From assembly GCA_965262395.1 (NCBI GenBank), contig OZ253531.1, positions 1,550,001 to 1,614,000 of the forward strand: 64,000 bases of DNA. The letters are read 5' to 3'. This stretch comes from CBDHFF01 sp965262395. GTDB taxonomy: Bacteria; Pseudomonadota; Alphaproteobacteria; Rickettsiales; Anaplasmataceae. The notes under the pieces were generated by a model that saw nothing but the letters and a program-made list of their open reading frames with translations, did not search any database and had not been told where the DNA came from. A program made the position numbers and the translations under genes. This document shows, piece after piece, positions 45,727 through 55,627 of this stretch (positions are counted from its first letter, which is position 1; each line of letters starts with the position of its first letter).

Positions 45727-45933
45727 AAAACAGGCACAACCCTGTTATACCTTAATCATTCTAGTAATATTGCCCTCCTACGCTCATTGAATCGTCATGA
45801 TGTGTGGATTCACAGCGCAGCCGGAAGATACACACCTCCAATACAGAGAGATTAATCTCCTGAGAGAGAATAATCCTGGAATTAAATTATGAGGCTGGCT
45901 AAATAAAAAGACCTTGCTAAAATTAAGAATAGT
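45727..45933 (+). other. Relic of the duplicated unit after copy 2
   Basis: 45770-45880 resembles 45060-45165 (shared GCTCATTGAATC, ATGATGTGTGG, CTCCAATACAGAGA) and so includes a decayed third version of the upstream gene's end, but no small-protein gene follows it directly. The next copy begins after the 61-bp array. Confidence 0.7.
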
Positions 45934-46225
45934 GTCATTAACCAAAGCTATAATTTGCACAATCCTTGATGACAGAAATCACAGACCCATGTATGTCATT
46001 AACCAAAGCTATAACTTGCACAATCCTTGATGACAGAAATCACAGACCCATGTATGTCATGAACCAAAGCTATAATTTGCACAATCCTTGATGACATCAC
46101 AGACCCATGTATGTCATTAACCAAAGCTATAACTTGCACAATCCTTGATGCACTCACAGATCCATGTATGTCATTAACCAAAGCTATAACTTGCACAGCC
46201 TTGATGACAGAAATCACAGACCCAT
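45934..46225. repeat. 57-61-bp tandem repeat, five copies
   Basis: GTCATTAACCAAAGCTATAA or its variants start at 45934, 45995, 46056, 46113 and 46170. The 61-bp unit shortens to 57 bp when GACAGAAATCACAG becomes GACATCACAG. It separates copies 2 and 3 of the small-protein family. 46226-46400 has no other feature. Confidence 0.93.
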
Positions 46226-46416
46226 ATAATTATATTTATTCCATACTTCACAATAATGCCTGCCTGCTAGGAGCAAATGATCACAGATCTGATATATATT
46301 TTGCCTTCTTGAAGTATGATGGATATAATTTTCATTTGTTTCACATTATTAAATACAGTACAATTTCATTGTACAAATAATTTAATCTTTAGAACAAATA
46401 TTTAAGGAGAAAAATA

Positions 46417-47016
46417 ATAACTCAATCTAAGAAAACATTAAGAGAATTACGAATAGAAGGGGCAGCCGAGGTTATACAAAAATCTGCATTAATAATCTCT
46501 GGAGCTTTTGCTTGTGGATTTCTTGGCATGGTAATAACACCATATGCTATTACAGCTTTTTTTGTATATACAGCGATCACGCAGACAATGGACATGTCTA
46601 AAGCAAAAAAATTAGCTGAACAGGGCTATGAAATACGAAACGGAGAATTACAGGAGAGAAAAGCAAGTCGTCCTAGCAAAGAATTAGAAGATAATGATAC
46701 TAAGACAGTAATTCCTTTTGATGAGCTGTCAGAAAAATATAAACAAGCACTGGAAAAATCGATACTGCGTTACCTAACAAGGGAAAGAGATAAGAAACAT
46801 ACAAAGGCAATGCATTATCCTATAGATTGTGTGCGTAAAAAACTATCATCCTGGAGTTCTCTCCGCTTTAAGGGGAAAAGCAAGAAAGCACAAAAACTAG
46901 AACCTGCAACTACACAACAATCTAGCATAGAAGAGGACATCCCTAACGGAAGAACAGCACAAGAACGAGAACCTGCAACTACACAACAATCTAGCATAGA
47001 AGAGGACATCCTCTAG
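46417..47016 (+). pseudogene. Small membrane protein family, copy 3, start lost and tail frameshifted
   Basis: AAGGAG at 46404-46409 is followed at the expected distance by ATA (46417), not ATG; this frame continues without a stop through T-Q-S-K-K-T-L-R to the first ATG at 46528, which would remove the N-terminus. The family motifs are recognisable as AKKLAEQGYEIRNGELQE and LRYLTRERDKK. The tail has two 23-residue repeats (EPATTQQSSIEEDI core); an extra T in the second unit shifts the frame and stops it at 47016. More degenerate repeat copies continue to about 47240. A reduced protein from 46528 (162 aa) is possible. Confidence 0.62.
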
Positions 47017-47240
47017 CGGAAGAACAGCACAAAAACTAGAACCTGCAACTATACAACAATCTAGCATAGAAGAGGACATCCCTAGCGGAAGAACAGCACA
47101 AGAACTAGAAGCAACTATACTACAATCTAGCCATCCCCAGCGGAGGAACTACAAAAACTAGAAACAACTATACAACTAGCATAGAAGAGGACATCTCTAG
47201 CGGAAGAACAGCACAAGAACGAGAACCTGCAACTATACTA
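46897..47240. repeat. 69/70-bp coding repeat, decaying, in copy 3
   Basis: CCTGCAACTA followed by CAACAATCTAGCATAGAAGA recurs starting near 46901, 46970 and 47040, then as shortened copies near 47110, 47160 and 47225. 69 bp equals 23 codons; the 70-bp spacing marks the frameshift insertion. The stretch 47241-47583 continues as decayed coding-like sequence without an intact gene. Confidence 0.85.
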
Positions 47241-47583
47241 CAATATAGCAGAAAAGAAGATACCCAGAGCTCATTTATGAAGGACCAGCGAGAAGATCGT
47301 ATGTTCTTACCCCAGAGAGTGTGCGGCAGAAGTATAGATGAATAATCAATGATGACTGAATGGAGGCGAATTCTCTCTCTAGATTATTAGCCTCTACTGA
47401 TTCAACTATTCAGGAGAGGTCATCACTCGAAGAAATTGTACAAGAAACAGAAAGCATAATAAGCCTGCGCGCTGAAGGAAGGAATGACAGATGATTATGT
47501 GTTTTGTTCTTGAGTAATATCATTAGAATTAATGATATATAAATCATTAATAATTTAACTTAATTTTTTAAAGGGGGAAGATA

Positions 47584-48417
47584 ATGGATAAAATTCAGCG
47601 TGCACACAGACAAAAAAAGCAAGAGTATGGAATTTCAAGTAAACCTAGTGAAAATAATAGCATTATCTTCTGTTGTTACATTAGCCATTATGCCTGTTGT
47701 TGGTATGCCATTAGCATTTATTGGTTGCTCTATTCTACTGAAAAAACTACGCGATATTACTGCTAAAGCAAAAAACTGGCTAAAGATGACTGGGCAGTAA
47801 AGGGAGGAAGATTACAACAAAGAGGATGTATTCCCTTTGCTCACCTGTAAGTAGAAGATCAAGCAATACGGATAGATGATATAGGGTATTGTCTTAAAAT
47901 AGACCTAATGAATGGAATGCGCGATGGTATAAATCGTCCTACAACTTATATGTTTGAAAAATTATTTCGCATGGAGAGGGGTAATTTACCACCAGAATTT
48001 CAACTTTTACCTACTCAGCCACATGAACCAGAAGATGAATTATTGAGAACTACTATTCCGATGCGCCTAAAAAGAAGTAAGCGTGAGATGATGGATAGCA
48101 CTCCTTTACTTCCACGATCCGACCCCGCTGAGTCGCGTGAGCAAGAATCGTTGTTTCCAGGATCCGGCTCCACTGAGTCGCGTGAGCAAAAATCGTTGTT
48201 TCCAGGATCCGGCTCCGCTGAGTCGCGTGAGCAAGAATCGTCTTCTGCATCCCGTAATAAAAATCAATCTACTGATCGTAGTAATCTGCCAATGACTATT
48301 ATATATCAGCCATGCGCAGACAGCAAAAAAGAAGGTACTGTCGTCATTGGTGAGAAGAGACCATCTCAAGAAGACACCGCCCTGCTGTTTGGCTCTAATT
48401 TTCATGTGATGAATTAA
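47584..48417 (+). pseudogene. Small membrane protein family, copy 4, broken by two frameshifts and a stop
   Basis: An AAAGGGGGAAG site precedes ATG 47584. Reading needs three repairs: an A7 run (in GACAAAAAAAGC near 47612) read as A6 restores the hydrophobic frame KIIALSSVVTLAIMPVVGMP; an A6 run (GCAAAAAACTGG near 47770) read as A7 restores the family motif KKLAKDDWAVKGGRLQQ; and an in-frame TAA at 47848 interrupts before the C-terminal part. The open C-terminal frame (47908-48417, 169 aa) has three 15-residue repeats (SREQESLFPGSGS core). Both indels are in A-runs, so sequencing error or transcriptional slippage are alternatives. A hairpin follows the stop. Confidence 0.65.
48120..48243. repeat. 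45-bp coding repeat in copy 4
   Basis: GAGTCGCGTGAGCAA starts at 48130, 48175 and 48220, period 45 bp (15 codons). GC content is visibly higher than its surroundings. Confidence 0.9.
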
Positions 48418-48430
48418 CAGAAAATACCCT

Positions 48431-48454
48431 CACGCTGCACGGCAATGCAGCGTG
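48431..48454 (+). terminator. Hairpin terminator after the small-protein cluster
   Basis: A perfect 9-bp stem (CACGCTGCA 48431-48439 with TGCAGCGTG 48446-48454) with a 6-nt loop lies 13 bp after the last stop. The following sequence (TCTGCCTCGTT) is only weakly T-rich. From here to 48768 no other feature is recognised. Confidence 0.5.
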
Positions 48455-48768
48455 TCTGCCTCGTTAAGGAATAAAATAGCATATGAAATTAAGACAGCGC
48501 TATCCATATACATTCGTTGAGTGGAACATAGTATTTTGATGAATCATATACATGATATTTCATGAAATGAGTTATCTATAATTATCAACAGGATCTAGTA
48601 ACGTTATATTCTATTCGTCGTCGTAGACAAAACACACTGGTTCCAGGGAGTATTCGTTAAGATGAAGTTATGCATAGTCAACACACGCACACAAATAAAT
48701 ATCTTGCAAAACATTGTATGTGTGAGTACCATCCTGAAGTGTTTTCAAATTTATGTGATACCTCCAAA

Positions 48769-50211
48769 ATGTCTGATCTTAAAAATCTATCGATCACTCA
48801 GATGCACGATGGACTGTCTAACAGAGAATTCAGTGCTGTAGAGCTAGCCAAGATACACCTGGATGCCATAGACAATGACACACTCAATGCTGTTGTAACA
48901 AAAACTAGAGAATATTCTCTGAATAAAGCTGCATTAGCAGATAAAATGATAGCAAATGGTGAGGGAAGTATCCTTACAGGTATTCCTATAGGGATTAAAG
49001 ATAATTTCTGCACCAAAGGAATCAGAACAACCGCTTGTTCTAGGATCTTAAAGGATTTCGTACCAACATATGAATCAACAATCACGCAGAACCTGCTTGA
49101 CCAGGGTGTAGTACCTGTGGGCAAATTGAACATGGATGAATTTGCTATGGGTTCGGGCAACCTGTCAAGCTATTTTGGCCCTGCAAAAAATCCATTCAAG
49201 AGATTGTCAGACGGAAAGGAAGTGGTGCCCGGAGGATCATCTGGCGGGTCTGCTGCTGCTGTTGCAGCAAATCTTTGCGCTGCGGCACTTGGAACCGATA
49301 CTGGTGGATCAGTACGCCAACCTGCAGCACTATGTGGCTTGGTAGGCATAAAACCTACATATGGCTTATGTTCCAGATGGGGAATGATTGCATTTGCCAG
49401 CTCCCTTGATCAAGCTGGCGTACTAGCACGTAATGTAGAAGATTGTGCAATCATGCTTGAAGCAATGTCTGGCTATGACCCAAAAGATTCTACCTCATAC
49501 AGCTGCAAGAATGGCAATAATTACAGAAAAAACATAGACAGCAATATCAAGGGGAAAACCATTGGTATACCAAAAGAATTGCTTGAGTACGAGATGCCAC
49601 AAGATATTAGGAGTAAGTGGGAACTTGCAATATCTAGATTAGAAAAAGAAGGAGCAAACGTTGTAGAAGTAAGCTTACCAGACATGAAATACGGCCTACC
49701 TGTATATTACATTGTTGCATCAGCAGAGGCGTCTTCTAATCTGTCTCGATTTGATGGTGTGCGATACGGGACAAGAGAAGAAGGAAAAACCATAGATGAA
49801 CTGTATGAAAATACTAGGTCCAAAGGATTCGGCAACGAGGTAAAAAAACGTATATTAATTGGGACATATGTGTTATCGGCAGGTCATTTTGATGCTTATT
49901 ATACAAAAGCACAGTCGGTACGAAGAATTATAACAGATGAGTTTAAAAAAGTTATGCAGAATGTTGATGCCATCTTATCTCCGACCACCCCCTCTGAAGC
50001 TTTTGCTGCAGGAGAAAAGATGAGTGCTGTGCAAATGTACCTGAACGATTTTATAACTGTAAATGCTAATTTAACTGGCATGCCAGCAATATCTATACCG
50101 GCTGGCCTATCGGATAACGGCCTCCCTGTTGGCTTGCAAATGACCTCCAGTCATTACGAAGAAAAGAAATTATTCGGATTAGCGAGCGCTTTAGAGAGAT
50201 TAATGAAATAG
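48769..50211 (+). CDS. gatA: Glutamyl-tRNA(Gln)/aspartyl-tRNA(Asn) amidotransferase subunit A
   Basis: A 480-aa amidase that releases ammonia from glutamine for the GatCAB complex. ATG 48769 is preferred because the family's N-terminus (SITQMHDGLSNREFSAVEL) begins there; the frame is open from ATG 48670, which would add 33 unusual residues. The amidase signature is complete: catalytic Lys in GIKDNFC, GGSSGGSAAAVAA, and GTDTGGSVRQPAA. gatB follows 3.4 kb later with a large unrelated gene between them; gatC is not in the window. Confidence 0.95.
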   Translation: MSDLKNLSITQMHDGLSNREFSAVELAKIHLDAIDNDTLNAVVTKTREYSLNKAALADKMIANGEGSILTGIPIGIKDNFCTKGIRTTACSRILKDFVPTYESTITQNLLDQGVVPVGKLNMDEFAMGSGNLSSYFGPAKNPFKRLSDGKEVVPGGSSGGSAAAVAANLCAAALGTDTGGSVRQPAALCGLVGIKPTYGLCSRWGMIAFASSLDQAGVLARNVEDCAIMLEAMSGYDPKDSTSYSCKNGNNYRKNIDSNIKGKTIGIPKELLEYEMPQDIRSKWELAISRLEKEGANVVEVSLPDMKYGLPVYYIVASAEASSNLSRFDGVRYGTREEGKTIDELYENTRSKGFGNEVKKRILIGTYVLSAGHFDAYYTKAQSVRRIITDEFKKVMQNVDAILSPTTPSEAFAAGEKMSAVQMYLNDFITVNANLTGMPAISIPAGLSDNGLPVGLQMTSSHYEEKKLFGLASALERLMK

Positions 50212-50261
50212 AGTCTAGTTTGAATAAAATTCAACTATATTTAACTTTGCCTTATGTGAGC

Positions 50262-50585
50262 CATTATGAATTTGCATTAATTAACCATAGATCGCACACA
50301 CATTATAGCTCCATAGCCCCAACATAAAGCATTATGAATTTGCATTAATTAACCATAGATCACGCACACATTATAGCTCCATAGCCCCAACATAAAGCAT
50401 TATGAATTTGCATTAATTAACCATAGATCACGCACACATTATAGCTCCATAGCTCCAACATAAAGCATTATGGATTTGCCGTTAATTAACCATAGATCAC
50501 GCACACATTATAGCTCCATAGCTCCAACATAAAGCATTATGGATTTGCATTAATTAACCATAGATCACGCACACATTATAGCCCC
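50262..50585. repeat. 68-bp tandem repeat, five copies
   Basis: CATTATGAATTTGCATTAAT (GGATTT in later units) begins at 50262, 50330, 50398, 50466 and 50535. The period is 68 bp, 69 once. It follows gatA by 50 bp but contains no gatA codons. 50586-50757 has no recognised feature. Confidence 0.95.
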
Positions 50586-50757
50586 CATAAATCAAAGTGT
50601 GACAACTAAATCCAAACCTCAGAAAAACCCATGAATGGCTGAGCTAACACTTAAGTTAGATTAATAAATGAAAGATGTAGCCACTTAAACACTTGGTTAA
50701 TTCTATATATATCCTGAAATTAGGCTATAAAACCCTATTAATCGAGAATAATAATAT

Positions 50758-50844
50758 AACTCAGCAACTCAGCAACTCAGCAACTCAGCAACTCAGCAAC
50801 TCAGCAACTCAGCAACTCAGCAACTCAGCAACTCAGCAACTCAG
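50758..50844. repeat. 8-bp microsatellite (AACTCAGC), about 11 copies
   Basis: 87 bp of uninterrupted AACTCAGC units about 170 bp upstream of the acidic-protein gene. Perfect copies and a period not divisible by three mean copy number is likely to vary. A 65-aa ORF passing through it is judged not real. Confidence 0.96.
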
Positions 50845-51012
50845 TTGCATATGTATTTTATTGATCAGATCAATTAATTTTAATAAGTAATAAACAAGAT
50901 CATTGTACGACACACACACTATTAACCGCATAAAATACTAGGAAGGCTTAATATAATATTAAAGATTATAATATATGCTGATGAATAGTTAATCATATTC
51001 ATGTAAGCCACA

Positions 51013-53538
51013 ATGGACGCAAATAGCGGTAATATTACTGATAACATAATGCCAGCAGATAACGCAATGAGCCAATCACAACTACATCTATCACATGGTA
51101 ATGGGGAACCAAAGCAGAAATCTAATCAACAGATCGTTGAAGAAGGTGTCAACAATCAGCTAGTCATGTGGGAACTGAAAAAAGGAAACATTGACGGTGT
51201 ATCTCAGCCAGAATCCACTCTTATAGATAGACTAGAGGATAAGGCACTAATGGATAAATCGTATAATGACCTATGCGCGAAATCTTCCCAAACTAAGATA
51301 GAATCTAACTTTTATCTAGAGCAGAGTAATAAACTTTTATCTACCACACTTAATGAAATAGGTCAGCAAGAATTCTCTGACCTACTTGATAACATAAGAG
51401 TAGCAAAACAGAACCTGGAACAATTATCACCAAAAATAGATCTAATAAAAGAATTCAATGATAAGGCAATGGGATGTTATTCTGAGATGCATAAAACACT
51501 CAAAATCATAGAAGGACAAGCCAAGAATGTTCTTGATAAGCAAGGCATTTTTGCTACGCAACATCATAAAAATATTTTACAAAGCACTTGTATGTACATA
51601 GCAGAAACATGTGTGAAATTCGGACAAGAAGTAGCTATAGACAATAATGGAATAACATCATTTGATCAATCCACACCATCACAAATAATATCTAAAATAG
51701 AACAGGGATTAAAATACATATTGGAAACTAGATTGACCGTCGAGCTTAGTATACGTTTAATGGCTGATTACAACTCCACCATGCAAGAAACCTATTCATA
51801 TTCTATAGCTAGCCTACAAGGCATGGAATCTAATATACAAAATTTAAATGATATAATGAGAGGAAACACTAGTGAAGAGCAACATGCGTTATCTAGCGAA
51901 GAATTGCAGAAGAACTTACATAACAGCAGCTCTATACTTTCCGAGGAAATTAAGGATACTATAACTGACCTATATGCAAAAATAGATGTATTAAATAGTG
52001 ATGTCCGAAAAATAAAGGAATTAACAAAAGAGACTGTACCTGACATTCGCAGACTAAATAATGAGTTACAAGATTTGCAAGTAAATTATGAGGCCACGAA
52101 GCAAGAAGTAACAGAGTTCATTTTAGACTTAGAAGAAAAAATGAAAACTCATATTGGTAGCATAGGGCAAATAGAAATAGCACTAGAAGAATTAAAAGAT
52201 GCCGTCAAAACCAACATGATCAGCACAGAGGAAATAGATTTCAATCAATTTTCTAGCACGAATAGCCATGAAAATAAAAATATAAATAAAGAGGATCTAG
52301 AAAAACAATTACTGGAACAATCTAGCGATTTAGAGCAATATCTACAAAGTGATAATATGAAGACTGAATCAGAGCACAATGTTGAAGAACACACAGATAC
52401 CAGTGAATTATCTACAAATGAAGGAGTAATTGAACAACATTCTAATGACCTAAATAATGAAGAAGACCAGACTCATGACCTAAATAATGAAGAAGACCAG
52501 ACTCATGACTTAGAAATACAGACTGACTCCGATGAGGATGCAGAAGATATTAGTACAGGTGAATCACAAGATAGTGAATTCTCTGAGACAATGGCAACAT
52601 TAGAAGAAATAGGTGCAGACAATGATGCTGTTGACATGGAAGGTAGCTTGGAGTCAGTAGAGGGAGATGCATCTTTGGAGGAACAAGATATACAAAATAA
52701 ATCTTTAAACACAGAGGAAGAGAATGCAATGGAAGAAGATCAAATAGAAGATGAAGCACAAGAAGAAGAAATAGCAGAAGAAATAGAAGATGAAGCACAG
52801 GAAGAAGAAATAGCAGAAGAAATAGAAGATGAAGCACAGGAAGAAGAAATAGAAGATGAAATAGAGGATGAAGCACAGGAAGAAGAAATAGAAGATGAAG
52901 TTCAGAAGGAGGCAAGAGAGGAACTAGAAGAATTAGAAGAGATGGAAAAAACAGGATCTCATTTACTAGGCGAACCTATGAAGGGCGAAGAAGTATATGA
53001 TGATAATAACGAAGAAGAAGACAAGGAAATCGATGAAGAAGAAGAACAACACGGCAGCATAGAAAAAGAAACCAAGAGCATGATCGATAAAGGATTTAGA
53101 CAAGCTTATAGAATGAAAGATGGCGGGAGTATCCTGACAGACACTGAGAAGCAAATGAAAATTCTTGCTGCAGTTGAGGTAGCCCTAAAATCAGTAATTG
53201 GTATGTACACTATGGAAAGTATGGGGAACCTGAACTATACAAAGAATCTAGTAATTAAATTAACAAGCAAGGTTATTACCTCCAAGAGAAAGAAATTTTC
53301 CCTAACTAAAAAGAAAGTAACAGAATTTATGCAGATTGTTGAAGGATTCATAGCTATGTTATTAAAAGATGCAGTTGTAGAAGATGAACAAGTGAAAAAT
53401 ATGAAAACACTGGATGATATTTTAGGGGAAGACGATGAGAAAGCTGATTCTGAACAGACTTCCGCTGATGCGGACGATTCATCAGCAGCTAAAGCAGCTG
53501 ATGATCTATCCCAAAAAATAAAAGATGCCCTTAAATAG
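51013..53538 (+). CDS. Large acidic coiled-coil repeat protein, possible effector
   Basis: An 841-aa protein without a recognised domain, signal peptide or membrane helix. Residues 1-400 are helical with coiled-coil character (LNSDVRKIKELTKE, LNNELQDLQVNYEATKQEV). Residues 400-690 are very rich in Glu and Asp and include a doubled DLNNEEDQTH and a 13-residue repeat (EDEAQEEEIAEEI) in four 39-bp copies. A basic helical part (KRKKFSLTKKKVTEF) and a small Ala/Asp/Ser tail follow. Acidic tandem-repeat proteins of Ehrlichia are secreted effectors; the resemblance is of composition only. The gene sits between gatA and gatB after a microsatellite, which suggests insertion into a core region. Confidence 0.65.
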   Translation: MDANSGNITDNIMPADNAMSQSQLHLSHGNGEPKQKSNQQIVEEGVNNQLVMWELKKGNIDGVSQPESTLIDRLEDKALMDKSYNDLCAKSSQTKIESNFYLEQSNKLLSTTLNEIGQQEFSDLLDNIRVAKQNLEQLSPKIDLIKEFNDKAMGCYSEMHKTLKIIEGQAKNVLDKQGIFATQHHKNILQSTCMYIAETCVKFGQEVAIDNNGITSFDQSTPSQIISKIEQGLKYILETRLTVELSIRLMADYNSTMQETYSYSIASLQGMESNIQNLNDIMRGNTSEEQHALSSEELQKNLHNSSSILSEEIKDTITDLYAKIDVLNSDVRKIKELTKETVPDIRRLNNELQDLQVNYEATKQEVTEFILDLEEKMKTHIGSIGQIEIALEELKDAVKTNMISTEEIDFNQFSSTNSHENKNINKEDLEKQLLEQSSDLEQYLQSDNMKTESEHNVEEHTDTSELSTNEGVIEQHSNDLNNEEDQTHDLNNEEDQTHDLEIQTDSDEDAEDISTGESQDSEFSETMATLEEIGADNDAVDMEGSLESVEGDASLEEQDIQNKSLNTEEENAMEEDQIEDEAQEEEIAEEIEDEAQEEEIAEEIEDEAQEEEIEDEIEDEAQEEEIEDEVQKEAREELEELEEMEKTGSHLLGEPMKGEEVYDDNNEEEDKEIDEEEEQHGSIEKETKSMIDKGFRQAYRMKDGGSILTDTEKQMKILAAVEVALKSVIGMYTMESMGNLNYTKNLVIKLTSKVITSKRKKFSLTKKKVTEFMQIVEGFIAMLLKDAVVEDEQVKNMKTLDDILGEDDEKADSEQTSADADDSSAAKAADDLSQKIKDALK
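52747..52905. repeat. 39-bp in-frame repeat in the acidic protein gene
   Basis: GAAGATGAAGCACA or its GAGGATGAAGCACA variant starts at 52747, 52786, 52825 and 52864, exactly 39 bp (13 codons) apart. Confidence 0.92.
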
Positions 53539-53649
53539 GATTCAAAGAGATTTCTAAGAAACATAAGATAGCTATTAACCTGATTGCTACAAAATACATT
53601 TGAAAATATATATTGTGTATAGTATATTGCGACCATATGATATGGGTCG

Positions 53650-55119
53650 ATGGTGTATATGAAGCTAATTAAGGGCAATACTGGGATATGGGAGATTGTG
53701 ATCGGTCTAGAAGTCCATGCACAAGTAAGATCAAAATCTAAGTTGTTTTCTTCTGAATCAACAGAATACGGGAAAGAACCAAACCACAATGTTTCATTGT
53801 TTGATGCCGCCATGCCTGGCATGCTGCCTGTTCTTAATCAATATTGCGTCGAACAAGCAATTCGCTCTGGCCTAGCCATTGGAGCTGAAATACAATTAGT
53901 CTCTATATTTGATAGAAAAAACTATTTTTATCCAGATTTACCTTCAGGATATCAGATATCACAATTTACTGATCCAATAGTTATAGGAGGAACGGTAGAT
54001 ATAGAAGATGAAGAGGCGGTACATAAGACAATAAGAGTACATCATATACACTTAGAGCAAGATGCAGGAAAAAGTATGCATGAAAAATCTGCACAATATT
54101 CATATATAGATCTTAACAGAGCTGGAATTGCCTTAATGGAGGTGGTTTCTGAGCCTGATATGCGATCAGCTGTCGAAGCGGCAAATTACGTCAAAAAAAT
54201 CAAATCAATATTACAATACGCTGGAACCTGTGACGGAAATATGGAAAAAGGCGAGTTACGCTGTGATGCCAATATATCTGTAAGAAGGCAAGGAGAGTCC
54301 AAGTTAGGAACTAGATGTGAAATTAAAAATCTTAATTCTGTAAGAAATATTATGGCAGCAATAAATTATGAGGCATACAGACAAGTCGAATTATTGGAGA
54401 ATGATCAGAAAGTAGAACAACAAACAAGATTGTTTAATCCAGACACAGGAGAAACAGCAACTTTAAGAAGTAAGGAAGATGCGAATGATTACAGATATTT
54501 TCCAGATCCCGACCTTTTACCTTTAAAAATAGAGCAAAGCTTAGTAGATGAACTACAATCCACGTTACCAGAGCTTCCTGATAAAAAATTCGACCGTTAT
54601 GTTAATGAATGGAAGATACCAAAAGATGTTGCAGGGGTACTAATATCAGAAAGAACAGCCACTAACTTCTTTGAAGATGTTGTAGTGAAATCTAACCAGG
54701 AACCTGTATTTATAGCAAACTGGGTTACAGTCGAATTATTCGGTAGATTAAATAAAGCAGGGATAACTATAGATAAATGTCCAATATCAATAGAAAATAT
54801 GATCAATCTATTTGACTTAATAAGTGATGGCACTATATCTAGAAAGATAGCAAAGGAAGTATTCAGTGATATGTTTGACACTGGAAAAGATGCTGTAGCA
54901 ATCGTAAAAGAAAAAGGGCTAACACAAATCACTGACGAGAACGATATACGAGATATAGTGGTGAAAATCATCACTAATAATAAAAATGAAGTAGAATTAT
55001 ACAAAGCTGGTAAAGAGAAATTATTCGGTTTCTTTATTGGGCAAATAATGAAAGAATCTGATGGAAAGGCAAATCCAGCTGCGGTCAACAAGATATTAAG
55101 AGAAGAACTTGCCAAGTAA
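53650..55119 (+). CDS. gatB: Glutamyl-tRNA(Gln)/aspartyl-tRNA(Asn) amidotransferase subunit B
   Basis: A 489-aa protein that holds the mischarged tRNA and activates it for amidation by GatCAB. Family features: WEIVIGLEVHAQ, YFYPDLPSGYQISQF, LEQDAGKSMH, RAGIALMEVVSEPD, GELRCDANISVR and YRYFPDPDLLPL, with the C-terminal YqeY-like tail domain. ATG 53650 or ATG 53659 may be the start. Length is normal. Confidence 0.96.
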   Translation: MVYMKLIKGNTGIWEIVIGLEVHAQVRSKSKLFSSESTEYGKEPNHNVSLFDAAMPGMLPVLNQYCVEQAIRSGLAIGAEIQLVSIFDRKNYFYPDLPSGYQISQFTDPIVIGGTVDIEDEEAVHKTIRVHHIHLEQDAGKSMHEKSAQYSYIDLNRAGIALMEVVSEPDMRSAVEAANYVKKIKSILQYAGTCDGNMEKGELRCDANISVRRQGESKLGTRCEIKNLNSVRNIMAAINYEAYRQVELLENDQKVEQQTRLFNPDTGETATLRSKEDANDYRYFPDPDLLPLKIEQSLVDELQSTLPELPDKKFDRYVNEWKIPKDVAGVLISERTATNFFEDVVVKSNQEPVFIANWVTVELFGRLNKAGITIDKCPISIENMINLFDLISDGTISRKIAKEVFSDMFDTGKDAVAIVKEKGLTQITDENDIRDIVVKIITNNKNEVELYKAGKEKLFGFFIGQIMKESDGKANPAAVNKILREELAK

Positions 55120-55330
55120 GAGTAATGCAATAAATAGTAGGGCTAATCTTGGCACATGTGGCAACCAAATATAAACTACCACATTGACAAGGCAACAAAT
55201 CAACATAGGGTATTAACAAAAAATAATATTAATAGACAATGCTACCGCTCAGCAACTACGCCACAATCTCATCGCATCTAGATCTTGTCCTGGTTGACAT
55301 TCATAATATCTACTGAGGAGAGCGGCTGTC

Positions 55331-55500
55331 AGTTTCATTTATGGGTACCCCAGGCACTCCTTCATGCTCATTCTAGTTTGTATTGATAGTTTCATTTGTG
55401 GGTACCCCAGGCACTTCTTCATGCTCATTCTAGTTTGTATTGGTAGTTTCATTTGTGGGTACCCCAGGCACTTCTTCATGCTCATCCTGATTTAATGGCG
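55331..55500. repeat. 57-bp tandem repeat, relic of a gene end
   Basis: GTTTCATTT plus GGGTACCCCAGGCAC recurs at 55332, 55389 and 55446, period 57 bp. On the minus strand each unit reads like the C-terminus of the gene at 55628 (EHEEVPGVPTNET). The flank CTACTGAGGAGA..GGCTGTCAG at 55310 repeats at 55629, so a segment of about 315 bp carrying the gene end was duplicated. 55501-55627 has no other feature. Confidence 0.88.
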
Positions 55501-55627
55501 CACTAGCTACTCCATCTGAATTGTTATTTGCTATCTACACACTTAATATGAATGATAAGGATGCTCACCAGATTTACCCATCATTTGTGATCTTTTTTAC
55601 GATTGCTCTATAATTCTCCCCTAATAT

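Noticed and set aside
50693..50890. 65-aa ORF with SNSATQQL repeats
   Set aside because: It is a translation of the 8-bp microsatellite and lacks a ribosome site or conserved ends.
52550..52915. 121-aa minus-strand Leu/Pro-rich ORF
   Set aside because: Antisense of the Glu-rich repeats of the 841-aa gene.
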